From NCBI GenBank assembly GCA_036652035.1, contig JAVVWR010000020.1, positions 1 through 41,693 on the forward strand: a stretch of 41,693 bases of DNA, read 5' to 3'. Every line of letters starts with the position of its first letter. The first letter of the stretch is position 1. Both the position numbers and the translations under genes were made by a program. Positions 1 through 8,052 of this stretch are shown here, in pieces. The DNA is from JAEZVV01 sp036652035 (GTDB lineage Bacteria; Pseudomonadota; Gammaproteobacteria; Burkholderiales; Burkholderiaceae_F). The notes under the pieces were generated by a model. The model was not told where the DNA came from. It worked only from the letters and a program-made list of their open reading frames with translations, and did no database searches.

Positions 1-2
1 CC

Positions 3-92
3 GAGCTGCCGGGTTTCGCTGACGACGCCCAGCGTTCGAACGAGAAAATTCTTGAGGCGATCCAAATGGCCTGGATCGACGAGGCGCGCTAG
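3..92 (+). CDS. C-terminal fragment of an unidentified protein
   Basis: The frame beginning at base 3 is open from the window edge to a TAG stop at 90-92, giving 29 residues that end in MAWIDEAR. The composition is protein-like (ELPGFADDAQ at the left edge), and no other plausible gene covers this stretch. The fragment is too short to assign to a family. The rest of the gene lies outside the window. The 204 bp that follow hold a pair of GCGGCCGC octamers (114-121 and 134-141) that could form a hairpin, but no T-run follows it. Confidence 0.5.
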   Translation, partial: ELPGFADDAQRSNEKILEAIQMAWIDEAR

Positions 93-296
93 GTCTTTGA
101 CGGCGAGGCGGCTGCGGCCGCTTGCGCTATCGAGCGGCCGCGCGTTCTGAGGCGCCGCTCTTGCGTGGGTTAAGGGCATTGCCGCTGCTGCCCCGCGATA
201 CCGGTCTTTCTTCTCCTACACTTTTGCCTCTTTCAACCCGGCGTTGGGCGCGGCTTTTCTCTGACGCCTCTCGGCGCTCGCTGTTCTGAGTCATCC

Positions 297-2273
297 ATGA
301 GTCTTGCCAATCCGTCCGTGCGGAGCGATTTCCGCCCGGACATCAACGGTCTTCGCGCCTGGGCCGTCCTTGCTGTCCTGCTGTTTCATTTCAAGGTTCC
401 GGGTTTTGGCGGAGGCTTTGTCGGGGTTGATGTCTTTTTCGTCATCTCTGGCTACCTGATGACGAAGATCATCGTCGTTGGTCTGATCGAGCGCCGCTTC
501 TCGCTCGCGAGTTTCTACCTCGCTCGCGCGCGTCGGATCGTTCCCGCGCTGCTGGTGGTGTGTGGAGCGGTGTTGGCGATCGGCTGGGTGGCGCTGCCGC
601 CGATGGATCTGGCTCGCCTGGGAAGCCATGTGATGTCGGCCGCGGTCTTCATCAGCAACATTCGTTTCTCGCGCGAAGCGGGCTATTTCGATGCGGCTGC
701 TCACGAGAAGTTGCTGCTTCACACCTGGTCTCTCTCGGTCGAGTGGCAGTTCTACCTGCTGCTGCCCTTGCTCTTGATGCTGGTGTTTCAGCTCGGTCGC
801 GGGGCGAAGTTCGTGCCGGCGGTTCTGGTGACAGGTTTTGTCGTCTCGCTCGCCGCTTCGATCCTGTTGACCGCCAGCCAGCCGAGCGCAGCCTTCTATA
901 GCTTGCCAACCCGCGCCTGGGAGATGTTCGCCGGTGGTCTGGTCTACCTGTTCGCCTCGCGGTTGACGCTCGCCGCAACGATGCGCCGCCTGGTTGAGGC
1001 CACGGGCTTTGTCCTGATCCTGGGCTCGATCTATCTATTCGATCCGGCCACGCCGTGGCCGAGTTGGCGGGCCTTGATGCCGGTGTTGGGAGCTGCGCTG
1101 GTCATCGTTGCCGCGCGGCCGAATTCGCCGCTGACTGGCAGTCGTCCCGCTCAGTGGCTGGGTGACGTTTCATATTCGCTCTATCTGTGGCATTGGCCGG
1201 TGGTGGTGGTGTGGGGCTATCTGGGTTGGATCGATGACAGCATCGCCGTTATCGCCGGGCTTGCGCTTTCGCTGGTGCTCGGCGGCTTGTCATATCGCTG
1301 GATCGAAGTGCCGAGCAAGCGTTGGTTTGGCGCTGCCAGAGGGCGTGCCGCCGGGTCTTGGATCGCGCTGGCCGCGCTGTCGGTGATCGGTGCCGGCTAC
1401 GGCGTACGCGCCGCCGAAGGCGTGCCGGGGCGCTTGCCCGATCGAGTCGCGGCGATCTTCGATGAAGCCCAGAACAAGAATCCGCGCGCCAAGGAATGCG
1501 TGGGAGAGCGAGACAAGCCGGTTCCTGGCTGCACCTATGGCGGCGACAAGCTGGGCGTGATCGTGCTGGGCGACAGCCACGCCGCGGCCGTGGTTCGCGC
1601 GGTCGAGAAGGCTTTGCCCTCTTCCGACTTGCATGTTCTCGACTGGACCGTGGGCGGTTGCCCGACCGTGCTCGGTGTGGCCAGTCGCGATGTCGCCAAT
1701 GACCGCTGCGGCGAGTTCGTGGCCTGGGCCGTGCAGCGGCAGGCGGCCTTGCCGCCGGATGTTCCGATGCTCATTCTCAATCGAAGCGCCGAATACCTGC
1801 ACGGACCGAACGAGCCCGACCGAGGCAAGGACAAGGACGTTCCGCGCTGGTTCGTGGGCGCTGCGCAGTCGAGCTACAACGACCAACATGTTCAGAGCAT
1901 GCTCGCGGGCATGGTCGAGACGGTGTGTGCAATCGCTAAGACGAGGCCGGTCTACTTCATGCGCCCGGTTCCCGAACTCAGGCGCCACGTGCCCAACGCG
2001 ATGGCGCGAGCGCTGCTGCAGGGGCGCGAGACCGAGGTCTCGATCCCGATCGACGAATACCGCGAGCGCAACGCTGCTATCTGGCAGGCGCAGGACGAGG
2101 CTATCGCCCAGTGCGGCGTGCGCCTTCTTGATCCGAGCGAAATCCTCTGCCGAGAGGGGCGTTGCTCGGGCGAGCGCGACGGCTTGCCGATCTATTTCGA
2201 CGACGACCATCTCAACGAGCGCGGCGGTGAGTTTCTGGTGCCCTTGTTCCGCCGGATGTTTCCCGTGCAGTGA
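297..2273 (+). CDS. Acyltransferase 3 membrane protein with C-terminal SGNH domain (OafA/YrhL type)
   Basis: This 658-residue protein has two parts. Residues 1 to about 370 are a polytopic acyltransferase-3 domain of about ten hydrophobic segments. It opens with DINGLRAWAVL, and R20 and H31 have the 11-residue spacing of the conserved Arg/His pair of the OafA family. The C-terminal part from about residue 395 is a periplasmic SGNH hydrolase-like domain with nucleophile Ser427 in GDSH and a DxxH pair at D635/H638. Such fusions O-acetylate or otherwise O-acylate surface polysaccharides: the membrane domain passes the acyl group across and the SGNH domain transfers it. The acceptor (O-antigen, capsule or exopolysaccharide) cannot be told from sequence. 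The ATG at 297 sits just before the conserved N-terminus but has only a weak ribosome site. No glycan genes are visible beside it, although the upstream neighbour is cut off by the window edge. Confidence 0.9.
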   Translation: MSLANPSVRSDFRPDINGLRAWAVLAVLLFHFKVPGFGGGFVGVDVFFVISGYLMTKIIVVGLIERRFSLASFYLARARRIVPALLVVCGAVLAIGWVALPPMDLARLGSHVMSAAVFISNIRFSREAGYFDAAAHEKLLLHTWSLSVEWQFYLLLPLLLMLVFQLGRGAKFVPAVLVTGFVVSLAASILLTASQPSAAFYSLPTRAWEMFAGGLVYLFASRLTLAATMRRLVEATGFVLILGSIYLFDPATPWPSWRALMPVLGAALVIVAARPNSPLTGSRPAQWLGDVSYSLYLWHWPVVVVWGYLGWIDDSIAVIAGLALSLVLGGLSYRWIEVPSKRWFGAARGRAAGSWIALAALSVIGAGYGVRAAEGVPGRLPDRVAAIFDEAQNKNPRAKECVGERDKPVPGCTYGGDKLGVIVLGDSHAAAVVRAVEKALPSSDLHVLDWTVGGCPTVLGVASRDVANDRCGEFVAWAVQRQAALPPDVPMLILNRSAEYLHGPNEPDRGKDKDVPRWFVGAAQSSYNDQHVQSMLAGMVETVCAIAKTRPVYFMRPVPELRRHVPNAMARALLQGRETEVSIPIDEYRERNAAIWQAQDEAIAQCGVRLLDPSEILCREGRCSGERDGLPIYFDDDHLNERGGEFLVPLFRRMFPVQ

Positions 2274-2426
2274 GCGTTGGGGCGTGAACGAATGAGGTCC
2301 GGTATGTTCGCCGAGTCGCGCCGGTCGTTGACCGCGCGACTCTGGCGTTGTGACGGCGTACTCAGACCATCACGCGGTGCGCAGGATTCCTGCGTGCCGC
2401 GGATAACGAATACCACCAACGCGGAG

Positions 2427-2729
2427 CTAGAACTTTTCGGGCCGGAACACGCCGACTTCCGATACCCACAAGGTGAGCGCGTAGTGCGGCGCGTAGGTGG
2501 CGAGCACGTGCTCGGCCAGGCGCTTGGCGACCGCGGCCTCGCAGATGACCTTCATCTCGATCGAGCGGTCGGCTTCCCAGATCGCCTCGCGCGCGCCGCC
2601 GCCACCGCCGCCGCGCACATCGGCAATCGTCCAGCCCTGCGCGCCGTGAGCGCGAGCGTCCTTGACCAGGCGCTTCTCGAGCGCGGCTTCGGCGACGATC
2701 ACCAGTAATTGTTTGGGGTGGACTTGCAT
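2427..2729 (-). CDS. sbtB: SbtB-like PII family regulator (100 aa)
   Basis: A small PII-like protein of 100 residues that starts two bases after the sbtA stop. The beginning (KQLLVIVAEAALEKRLVKDA) and the middle (GWTIADVRGGGGGGARE) follow the ferredoxin-like fold of PII/SbtB proteins. The poly-Gly run at residues 40-45 lies where the nucleotide-binding T-loop begins. In cyanobacteria SbtB binds cAMP, AMP, ADP or ATP and controls the adjacent bicarbonate transporter SbtA. The position and pairing here argue for the same role. The chain ends in FRPEKF and lacks the C-terminal Cys-containing loop of some cyanobacterial SbtB proteins. The start was set by the ATG at 2729. A longer open frame runs upstream but overlaps sbtA entirely and is a shadow. 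Confidence 0.82.
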   Translation of the reverse strand: MQVHPKQLLVIVAEAALEKRLVKDARAHGAQGWTIADVRGGGGGGAREAIWEADRSIEMKVICEAAVAKRLAEHVLATYAPHYALTLWVSEVGVFRPEKF

Positions 2730-2731
2730 CG

Positions 2732-3691
2732 TTAGCCTCCGACGACTCGAGCCAGGCTCAGGTAGAGCGGAATGCCGAGGGTGATGTTGAACGGGAAGGT
2801 GATGCCCAGCGCCACACCGATCGACAGCGCCGGGTTGGCCGCGGGCAGGGCGATTCGCATTGCGGTGGGCGCGGCGATGTAGCTCGCGCTCGCCGCCAGG
2901 GTGGCGAGCAGGGCGATGCCGCCCTGACTCAAGCCCGCGAGCCGGCCGGCCAGAGCGCCAAGAACCGAGAACACCAGGGGCCCGACGATGCCGAAGACCA
3001 CCAGAAAGGGGCCGGCGCGGCGCAGATCGCCTAGGCGGCCACCGGCGACCAGGCCCATCTCCAGCAGAAAGAGCGCAAGCAAGCCCTTGAACAGACCAAA
3101 GAACACCGGCTCGATCGGCTTGAGTCCATCCGGGCCGGCGATCGCTCCGATCGCGATACCGCCCGCCAGCAGCAGCACGCTCTTGCCAAACAGGACTTCG
3201 TGAGCGAGCTGGCCCCAGCCCTGTGACTGGCGGGTCTGGCCGGGCTGGCGCGAAAGCGCGATCCGCGCGATGAAGATGCCGGCGATGATGCCCGGAGCCT
3301 CCATCAGGGCGAGCAGCAGCGGCATGGTGCTCTCGGCGTTCACGCCCTGGCTGGCGAGGTAGCTCTGAGCCACCGCGAAGGTCACCACCGAGACCGAGCC
3401 GTAGTGCGCCGCGATCGAGGCGCCGTCGGCGATGCTCATGCGGCCGAGCTTTCTTAGCACGGGGTAGGCGATGAAGGGGATCAGGGCAGAGAGCGCCATC
3501 GCGATGGCCGCCTGCGGCAGCAAGCTCATCACCGGCTGGCGTGAGAGTTCGACCCCGCCCTTCAAGCCGATCGCCAGCAGCAGGTAGATCGAAAGCGTCT
3601 CGTAAAGCGGCTCGGGCAGGCGGAGATCGCTTTTGGCGAGCTTGGCGCCAAGGCCCAATAAAAAGAAAAGAACAACCGGGTCGAGGCTCAT
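2732..3691 (-). CDS. sbtA: SbtA-like sodium-dependent bicarbonate transporter
   Basis: A 319-residue, highly hydrophobic protein with about ten membrane segments, matching the Na+-dependent bicarbonate transporter superfamily (formerly DUF897). Features seen include the opening MSLDPVVLFFLLGLGAKL, the segment GLKGGVELS, and the paired inverted-repeat-like halves with Gly-rich crossings (AAHYGSVSVVTF and ASASYIAAPTAMR). Cyanobacterial SbtA imports HCO3- with Na+ at high affinity. In heterotrophs the substrate is usually assumed rather than shown. The ATG at 3691 overlaps the stop of the NUDIX gene as ATGA, so translation is probably coupled. Candidate starts further upstream would overlap that gene deeply. 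The neighbouring sbtB supports regulation by nucleotide state. The loop between the halves is shorter than in cyanobacterial proteins of about 370 residues. Confidence 0.87.
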   Translation of the reverse strand: MSLDPVVLFFLLGLGAKLAKSDLRLPEPLYETLSIYLLLAIGLKGGVELSRQPVMSLLPQAAIAMALSALIPFIAYPVLRKLGRMSIADGASIAAHYGSVSVVTFAVAQSYLASQGVNAESTMPLLLALMEAPGIIAGIFIARIALSRQPGQTRQSQGWGQLAHEVLFGKSVLLLAGGIAIGAIAGPDGLKPIEPVFFGLFKGLLALFLLEMGLVAGGRLGDLRRAGPFLVVFGIVGPLVFSVLGALAGRLAGLSQGGIALLATLAASASYIAAPTAMRIALPAANPALSIGVALGITFPFNITLGIPLYLSLARVVGG

Positions 3692-4536
3692 CGATAAAAA
3701 CGTGAGGGTGAGGAAAGTCCGGCGCGGCGGGCGAGCAGGTCGAGCGTGGCAAGCGAGGCTTCGAGCGTGAACTCGCCCGCTTCGATGCCGGTCAGAACGT
3801 CGGTGAGACGGCGGCAATCGATCGCACCCACCTCGCCGTCCTGGTTGACGGGTGTCACCCCGATGCCGACGCGGGCGTCGAAGACCTGAATCATCTCGCT
3901 CATCCAGCCTTCGGGCACGGGGCGGTCAACCAGGAAGCGGCGGCCGCGGGTGGCGCTGAAGTCGCCCGGCCGCAGGCCGGCTTCTTCCCAGGCTTCGCGT
4001 GCCAGCGCGGCCTCGGCCGATTCGCCCGCCGGCACCATGCCGCCCACCAGGTTGTCCCACCGGCCGGGGTCGATCTTCTTGGTGGCCGAGCGCTGCGCAA
4101 CGAAGAGGCGCCCGTCGGCCGCGAGCGCGTTCATGTGGACTGCGAGGGTGGTGATGCCGAGAGTGCGGCACACGGCTCGCTCGATCGTTGCCAGCACCGG
4201 CTGCTGGTGGCCGGCGCGGATCTCGAGCGGCTCGTCGCGCCAGGCAAAGGTCAGGCCTGCCGCGCGCAATTGCAGCGAAGCCTCGGTGAGCAGATCGGTG
4301 CGGGAGTGGAAGTCGAGGTCGGCGTCGGCCAGCACCAGAGCGCCGGGCTCGATGCGAAAGCGCGGCAGACGCTCGGCCAGAAAGCGCGCGACCTCGGCGG
4401 TGGCCAGGCCGACCCGCGAGCCGCTCATGAAAACGCCCAGCCGATCGGCTGGGCGTGGGCTCAATGCGTGCGCTTGCAAGTCCTGGATCAGGGCCTGCAG
4501 GCGGTCGGTCGCGATGGAGTCGAACGCCATCGCCAC
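3688..4536 (-). CDS. NUDIX hydrolase with DUF4743-type N-terminal domain
   Basis: A 282-residue protein. The complete Nudix box lies near residues 164-187: GGMVPAGE, then AREAWEEAGL, fitting G-x5-E-x7-R-E-U-x-E-E-x-G-U. The N-terminal 110 residues resemble the DUF4743 domain found in Tnr3-like NUDIX proteins. The segment ATKKIDPGRWDNLVGG before the box is typical of that group, some of which act on oxidised thiamine diphosphates. The substrate here is not established. The start is the ATG at 4536, five bases after the lysS stop; an alternative ATG lies two codons in. Its stop overlaps the sbtA start as ATGA, so it bridges the translation genes and the transporter pair in one probable transcript. 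Confidence 0.88.
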   Translation of the reverse strand: MAMAFDSIATDRLQALIQDLQAHALSPRPADRLGVFMSGSRVGLATAEVARFLAERLPRFRIEPGALVLADADLDFHSRTDLLTEASLQLRAAGLTFAWRDEPLEIRAGHQQPVLATIERAVCRTLGITTLAVHMNALAADGRLFVAQRSATKKIDPGRWDNLVGGMVPAGESAEAALAREAWEEAGLRPGDFSATRGRRFLVDRPVPEGWMSEMIQVFDARVGIGVTPVNQDGEVGAIDCRRLTDVLTGIEAGEFTLEASLATLDLLARRAGLSSPSRFYR

Positions 4537-4541
4537 CGCGC

Positions 4542-6059
4542 TTACTCCGGCCGCATGTGCGGAAAGAGCAGCACGTCGCGGATGCTGGGCGAGTCGGTCA
4601 GCAGCATGATGAAGCGGTCCATGCCGACGCCGCAGCCGCCCGTGGGGGGCAGGCCGTACTCGAGCGCGCGCACGAAGTCGGCGTCGAAGTACATCGCTTC
4701 CTCGTCGCCCGCGGCCTTGGCCTTGGCTTGCGCGTTGAAGCGCGCGGCCTGGTCCTCGGCGTCGTTCAACTCGGAGAAGCCGTTGGCGGTCTCGCGGCCA
4801 GCGATGAAGAGCTCGAAACGCTCGGTGATCTCGGGATTGGCGTCCGAGGCACGCGCCAGCGGCGAGACTTCCACCGGGTAGTCGATGATGTAGGTCGGGT
4901 CAATCAGCTTGGATTCGGCCACTTCCTCAAAGAGCGCGAGGTGCAGCGCGCCGATGCCGACTTCCTTCGAGTGGTTCGAGCCGAACTTGGCAAGCTCGGC
5001 GTGGAGGAAGTCGCGGTCGGCGAGCTGGGCGTCGGTGTAGTGCGGCGCGTGGGCCTTGATCGCCTCGACCGTGGTCATGCGAGCGAAGGGCTTGGAGAGG
5101 TCGATCTCCATGCCCTGGTATTGCAGCACCGCGCTGCCGGTGGCGGCAATGGCGACGTGGCGCAGCAGGCGCTCGGTGAAGCTCATCAGCCACTGGTACT
5201 CGGTGTACGCGGCGTAGAACTCCATCATCGTGAACTCGGGGTTGTGGCGGACCGACACCCCCTCGTTGCGGAAGTTGCGGTTGACCTCGAACACGCGCTC
5301 GAAGCCGCCCACCACCAGACGCTTCAAGTAAAGCTCGGGCGCGATGCGCAGGTACATGCTCATGTCCAGCGCGTTGTGGTGGGTGACAAAGGGCTTGGCC
5401 GAGGCGCCCCCGGGAATCGGGTGGAGCATCGGCGTTTCGACTTCGAGGAAGCCTTCCTTGACCATGAACTCGCGGGTGGCGGTCATGGCCTTGGAGCGCG
5501 CGATAAAGGTCTTGCGCGTTTCCTCGTTCATCATCAGATCGACATAGCGCTGGCGGTAGCGCTGTTCCTGATCCGACAGACCGTGGAACTTGTCGGGCAG
5601 CGGACGCAGGCTCTTGGTGAGCAGACGCAGCTCCTTGACGCGCACCGACAGCTCGCCGCGGTTGGTGCGGAACAGAACGCCCTTGGCCGCGACGATGTCG
5701 CCGAGATCGAGCTTCTTGAACTCGTCGTAGGTGGCGGCGCCGACGTCGTCGGGCGTGATGAAGAACTGGATCTGGCCCGAGCCGTCGCGCACCGTGGCGA
5801 AACTGGCCTTGCCCATGATGCGCTTTAACATCATGCGGCCGGCGACCGCGACTGGCGGCGCGGCGGCTTCGAGCGTGGCCTGGTCGGCCGCTTCGTATTC
5901 GGCGCGCAGCTCGCCCATCTTGTGGGTGCGGTCGAAGTCGTTCGGGAAGGCGATGCCGGCTTCGCGGATCTTGGCGAGCTTGGCGCGGCGCTCCGCGATG
6001 ATCTGGTTCTCGTCAACGGCCGGGGCGGCCGCGGGAGTCTTCTGGCTTGAATCGTTCAT
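4542..6059 (-). CDS. lysS: Lysyl-tRNA synthetase, class II
   Basis: At 505 residues this is the normal length for class II LysRS, which charges tRNA-Lys in the cytoplasm. An N-terminal OB-fold anticodon-binding domain (about residues 60-170, with VAVAGRMMLKRIMGKASF) is followed by the class II catalytic core. Motif 2 is seen as FRNEGVSVRHNPEFT, and motif 3 as GGCGVGMDRFIMLL near the C-terminus. The N-terminal 20 residues (Ala- and Gln-rich) are a betaproteobacterial-style extension. It lies nine bases after the SDR gene and five bases before the NUDIX gene, in the conserved recJ-prfB-lysS arrangement. Confidence 0.98.
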   Translation of the reverse strand: MNDSSQKTPAAAPAVDENQIIAERRAKLAKIREAGIAFPNDFDRTHKMGELRAEYEAADQATLEAAAPPVAVAGRMMLKRIMGKASFATVRDGSGQIQFFITPDDVGAATYDEFKKLDLGDIVAAKGVLFRTNRGELSVRVKELRLLTKSLRPLPDKFHGLSDQEQRYRQRYVDLMMNEETRKTFIARSKAMTATREFMVKEGFLEVETPMLHPIPGGASAKPFVTHHNALDMSMYLRIAPELYLKRLVVGGFERVFEVNRNFRNEGVSVRHNPEFTMMEFYAAYTEYQWLMSFTERLLRHVAIAATGSAVLQYQGMEIDLSKPFARMTTVEAIKAHAPHYTDAQLADRDFLHAELAKFGSNHSKEVGIGALHLALFEEVAESKLIDPTYIIDYPVEVSPLARASDANPEITERFELFIAGRETANGFSELNDAEDQAARFNAQAKAKAAGDEEAMYFDADFVRALEYGLPPTGGCGVGMDRFIMLLTDSPSIRDVLLFPHMRPE

Positions 6060-6068
6060 GGTGTTCTT

Positions 6069-6821
6069 TCAGCCGCGCACATCGGCAATCGGCTCGGAGC
6101 CGAAGTCGTCACGCGCGAGATACGCCAGTACCCGTGCCGCGGCGTCCGCGGGCGAGGTGAGCTGGCCGGAGTTCTTGAGGTCGACGAAACGGGCGAGGTC
6201 GGGGAAGCCGGAGGCGTCCGCTGCGCGCAGGTGATCCTGCATTCCGGTGTCGATTACGCCGGGAGCGAGCGAGACGATCTTCGCCCCGTTCGGTTTTCGT
6301 GCCTCGTCAAGCGCCACCACGCGGGTGAACTGGTCGATCCCGGCCTTGGCGGTGCAATACGCGGCCCAACCGGCGATGGCGCGGCGGCCCGCGCCCGAGG
6401 AGATGTTGAGCACGCGGCGCGAACCGGCCCAGGCCGCGGTCTGCAGCAAAAAGGCCTGCGTCAGCAGCATCGGCGCTTCGAGGTCGACCCGCATCACGCT
6501 AGCGACTGATGCGGCGCTGTCCTGCTCGATCGGACCGACGCGGCCGACGATGCCGGCGTTGTTGATCAGCGTGGCCGAAGCAAAAGCGTCGGCTCTCTGG
6601 CCATGCAGCCAGGCCGCCAGGCCCGCGGCGGCGCCCTCGGCGTGAGTCAGATCGAACGCGAGCGGGACCAGCGTGGCGCCCGCCGCACTCGCTTGGGCGG
6701 CGAGCTCGGCTGCGGGTTTGCGCTCGAGGGTCACGAGCGTGAGCCCGGGCCGCAGCAGCTGCTCGGCCATCGCCAGGCCCATGCCGCGCGAGGCGCCGGT
6801 CAGGATTACCAGTTCCGCCAT
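6069..6821 (-). CDS. SDR family oxidoreductase (sepiapterin-reductase-like)
   Basis: A 250-residue short-chain dehydrogenase/reductase. The nucleotide-binding motif TGASRGMG starts at about residue 8, NNAG follows in the middle, and the catalytic set is Ser in NISSGAG plus the YxxxK of YCTAKAGID. The chain ends with a helix running into the C-terminal DVRG. Overall layout and length resemble sepiapterin reductase/benzil reductase-type SDRs, with NADP(H) likely because an Arg follows the first glycine. The substrate is unknown. It is packed between prfB (one base gap) and lysS (nine bases). That spacing suggests cotranscription, but offers no clear functional link to translation. Confidence 0.88.
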   Translation of the reverse strand: MAELVILTGASRGMGLAMAEQLLRPGLTLVTLERKPAAELAAQASAAGATLVPLAFDLTHAEGAAAGLAAWLHGQRADAFASATLINNAGIVGRVGPIEQDSAASVASVMRVDLEAPMLLTQAFLLQTAAWAGSRRVLNISSGAGRRAIAGWAAYCTAKAGIDQFTRVVALDEARKPNGAKIVSLAPGVIDTGMQDHLRAADASGFPDLARFVDLKNSGQLTSPADAAARVLAYLARDDFGSEPIADVRG

Positions 6822-6822
6822 C

Positions 6823-7927
6823 TCAGACGCCTTGCTTGAGGCTGGCCTCGATGAAGGGATCGAGATCCCCGTCGAGCACGCCCTGGGTGTTGCCGATCTC
6901 GACGCCGGTGCGCAAATCCTTGATCCGCGACTGGTCGAGCACGTAGGAGCGGATCTGGTGGCCCCAGCCGATGTCGCTCTTGCTGTCTTCGATCACGTCT
7001 TGCGCTTCGCGGCGCTTGCGCATCTCGTGTTCATAGAGCTTGGACTTGAGGATCGACATCGCCTCAGCCTTGTTCTTGTGCTGGCTGCGGTCGTTCTGGC
7101 AGGCCACGACAATGCCGGTCGGGTTGTGCGTCAGGCGCACCGCCGATTCGGTCTTGTTGACGTGCTGGCCACCCGCGCCCGAGGCACGATAGACGTCGAC
7201 CCGCAGATCGGCCGGGTTGATCTCGACCTCGAAGGATTCGTCAACCTCGGGGTAGATGAACACGCTCACGAACGAGGTGTGGCGGCGCGCGTTCGAGTCG
7301 AACGGGCTTTTTCGCACCAGGCGGTGCACGCCGGTCTCGGTGCGCAACATGCCGTAGGCGTAGTCGCCCGATACCTTGATCGTGCAGCCCTTGATGCCGG
7401 CGACTTCGCCCTCGCTCTCGTCGAGCAGCTCGGTCTTGAAGCCGCGGCGCTCGGAGTAGCGCAGGTACATGCGCTCCAACATGCCGGCCCAGTCTTGGGC
7501 CTCGGTGCCGCCGGCGCCCGATTGAATTTCGATGAAGCAGTTGGCGGGGTCGAGCGGCTGGTTGAACATGCGTTGGAATTCGAGTTCGGCGACGTGCTTG
7601 CCGAGTTCGGTCACGTCGGTCTCGATCGACTCGAGCGTGGCGTCGTCGTTCTCTTCACGCGACATCTCGAACAGCTCGGCGGCATCCTTCACGCCGGCGG
7701 TCAGCATCGTCATCTTGCCAACCACGTTGTCGAGCAGCTTCTTTTCCTTGCCGAGTTCCTGCGCGCGCTTGGCGTCGTCCCAGACCTTGGGGTTCTCCAG
7801 CTCGCGGTTCAGTTCTTCGAGTCGTCTCTCTTTGAGATCGACGTCAAAGATACCTCCGAAGTTCGTCCAAGCGACGGGCGAGGTCCGCCGTGTTGGTTTC
7901 GATCAGATTGATTTGTTCGGCTTCCAT
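6823..7927 (-). CDS. prfB: Peptide chain release factor 2, with programmed +1 frameshift
   Basis: RF2 recognises UGA and UAA and releases the finished peptide. Translation starts at the ATG at 7927 (ribosome site GAGGAAAA), runs 27 codons (MEAEQINLIE at the start), meets UGA at 7846-7844, and continues after a +1 shift as DVDLKERRLEEL. The full product is about 367 residues, the family norm. The SPF tripeptide for stop recognition is seen in RKSPFDSNARR, and the GGQ hydrolysis motif in GAGGQHVN. An annotation that ignores the shift would start at an internal codon and lose the N-terminal coiled coil. It is followed by an SDR gene after one base and preceded by recJ. Confidence 0.97.
7843..7858 (-). 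promoter_or_regulatory. Programmed +1 ribosomal frameshift site of prfB
   Basis: Read on the minus strand the site is CGG AGG TAT CTT TGA C: a Shine-Dalgarno-like GGAGG three bases before the slippery CTT followed by the UGA stop and C. This is the classic RF2 autoregulatory element. When RF2 is scarce, ribosomes pause at UGA and slip forward to restore the frame. The frame upstream (27 codons from 7927) and the frame downstream to the stop at 6823 join exactly with a +1 shift. Confidence 0.95.
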
Positions 7928-7969
7928 GCTGTGTTTTCCTCGAGTCCGGCGTGTTGATCCAAGCCCTTG

Positions 7970-7975
7970 ATTATA
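7970..7975 (-). promoter_or_regulatory. Candidate -10 element for prfB
   Basis: A perfect TATAAT on the minus strand lies about 43 bases before the prfB ATG, within the 125-bp gap after recJ, the only sizeable gap in this minus-strand gene string. No good -35 hexamer is seen at 16-18 bases. It would let prfB, the SDR gene, lysS and the downstream genes be transcribed independently of recJ. Confidence 0.4.
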
Positions 7976-8052
7976 CGGGCCGAGGTGCAGGCTCACGACG
8001 GAAAAGCCCGCATGGGGCCGCGCTCAGTCCTCGTTCGGCCCTCGTTTGGCCC

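Noticed and set aside
2427..3752. 441-codon minus-strand frame that contains sbtB at its end
   Set aside because: The upstream 340 codons run out of frame through sbtA; only the last 100 codons from the ATG at 2729 are a real gene.
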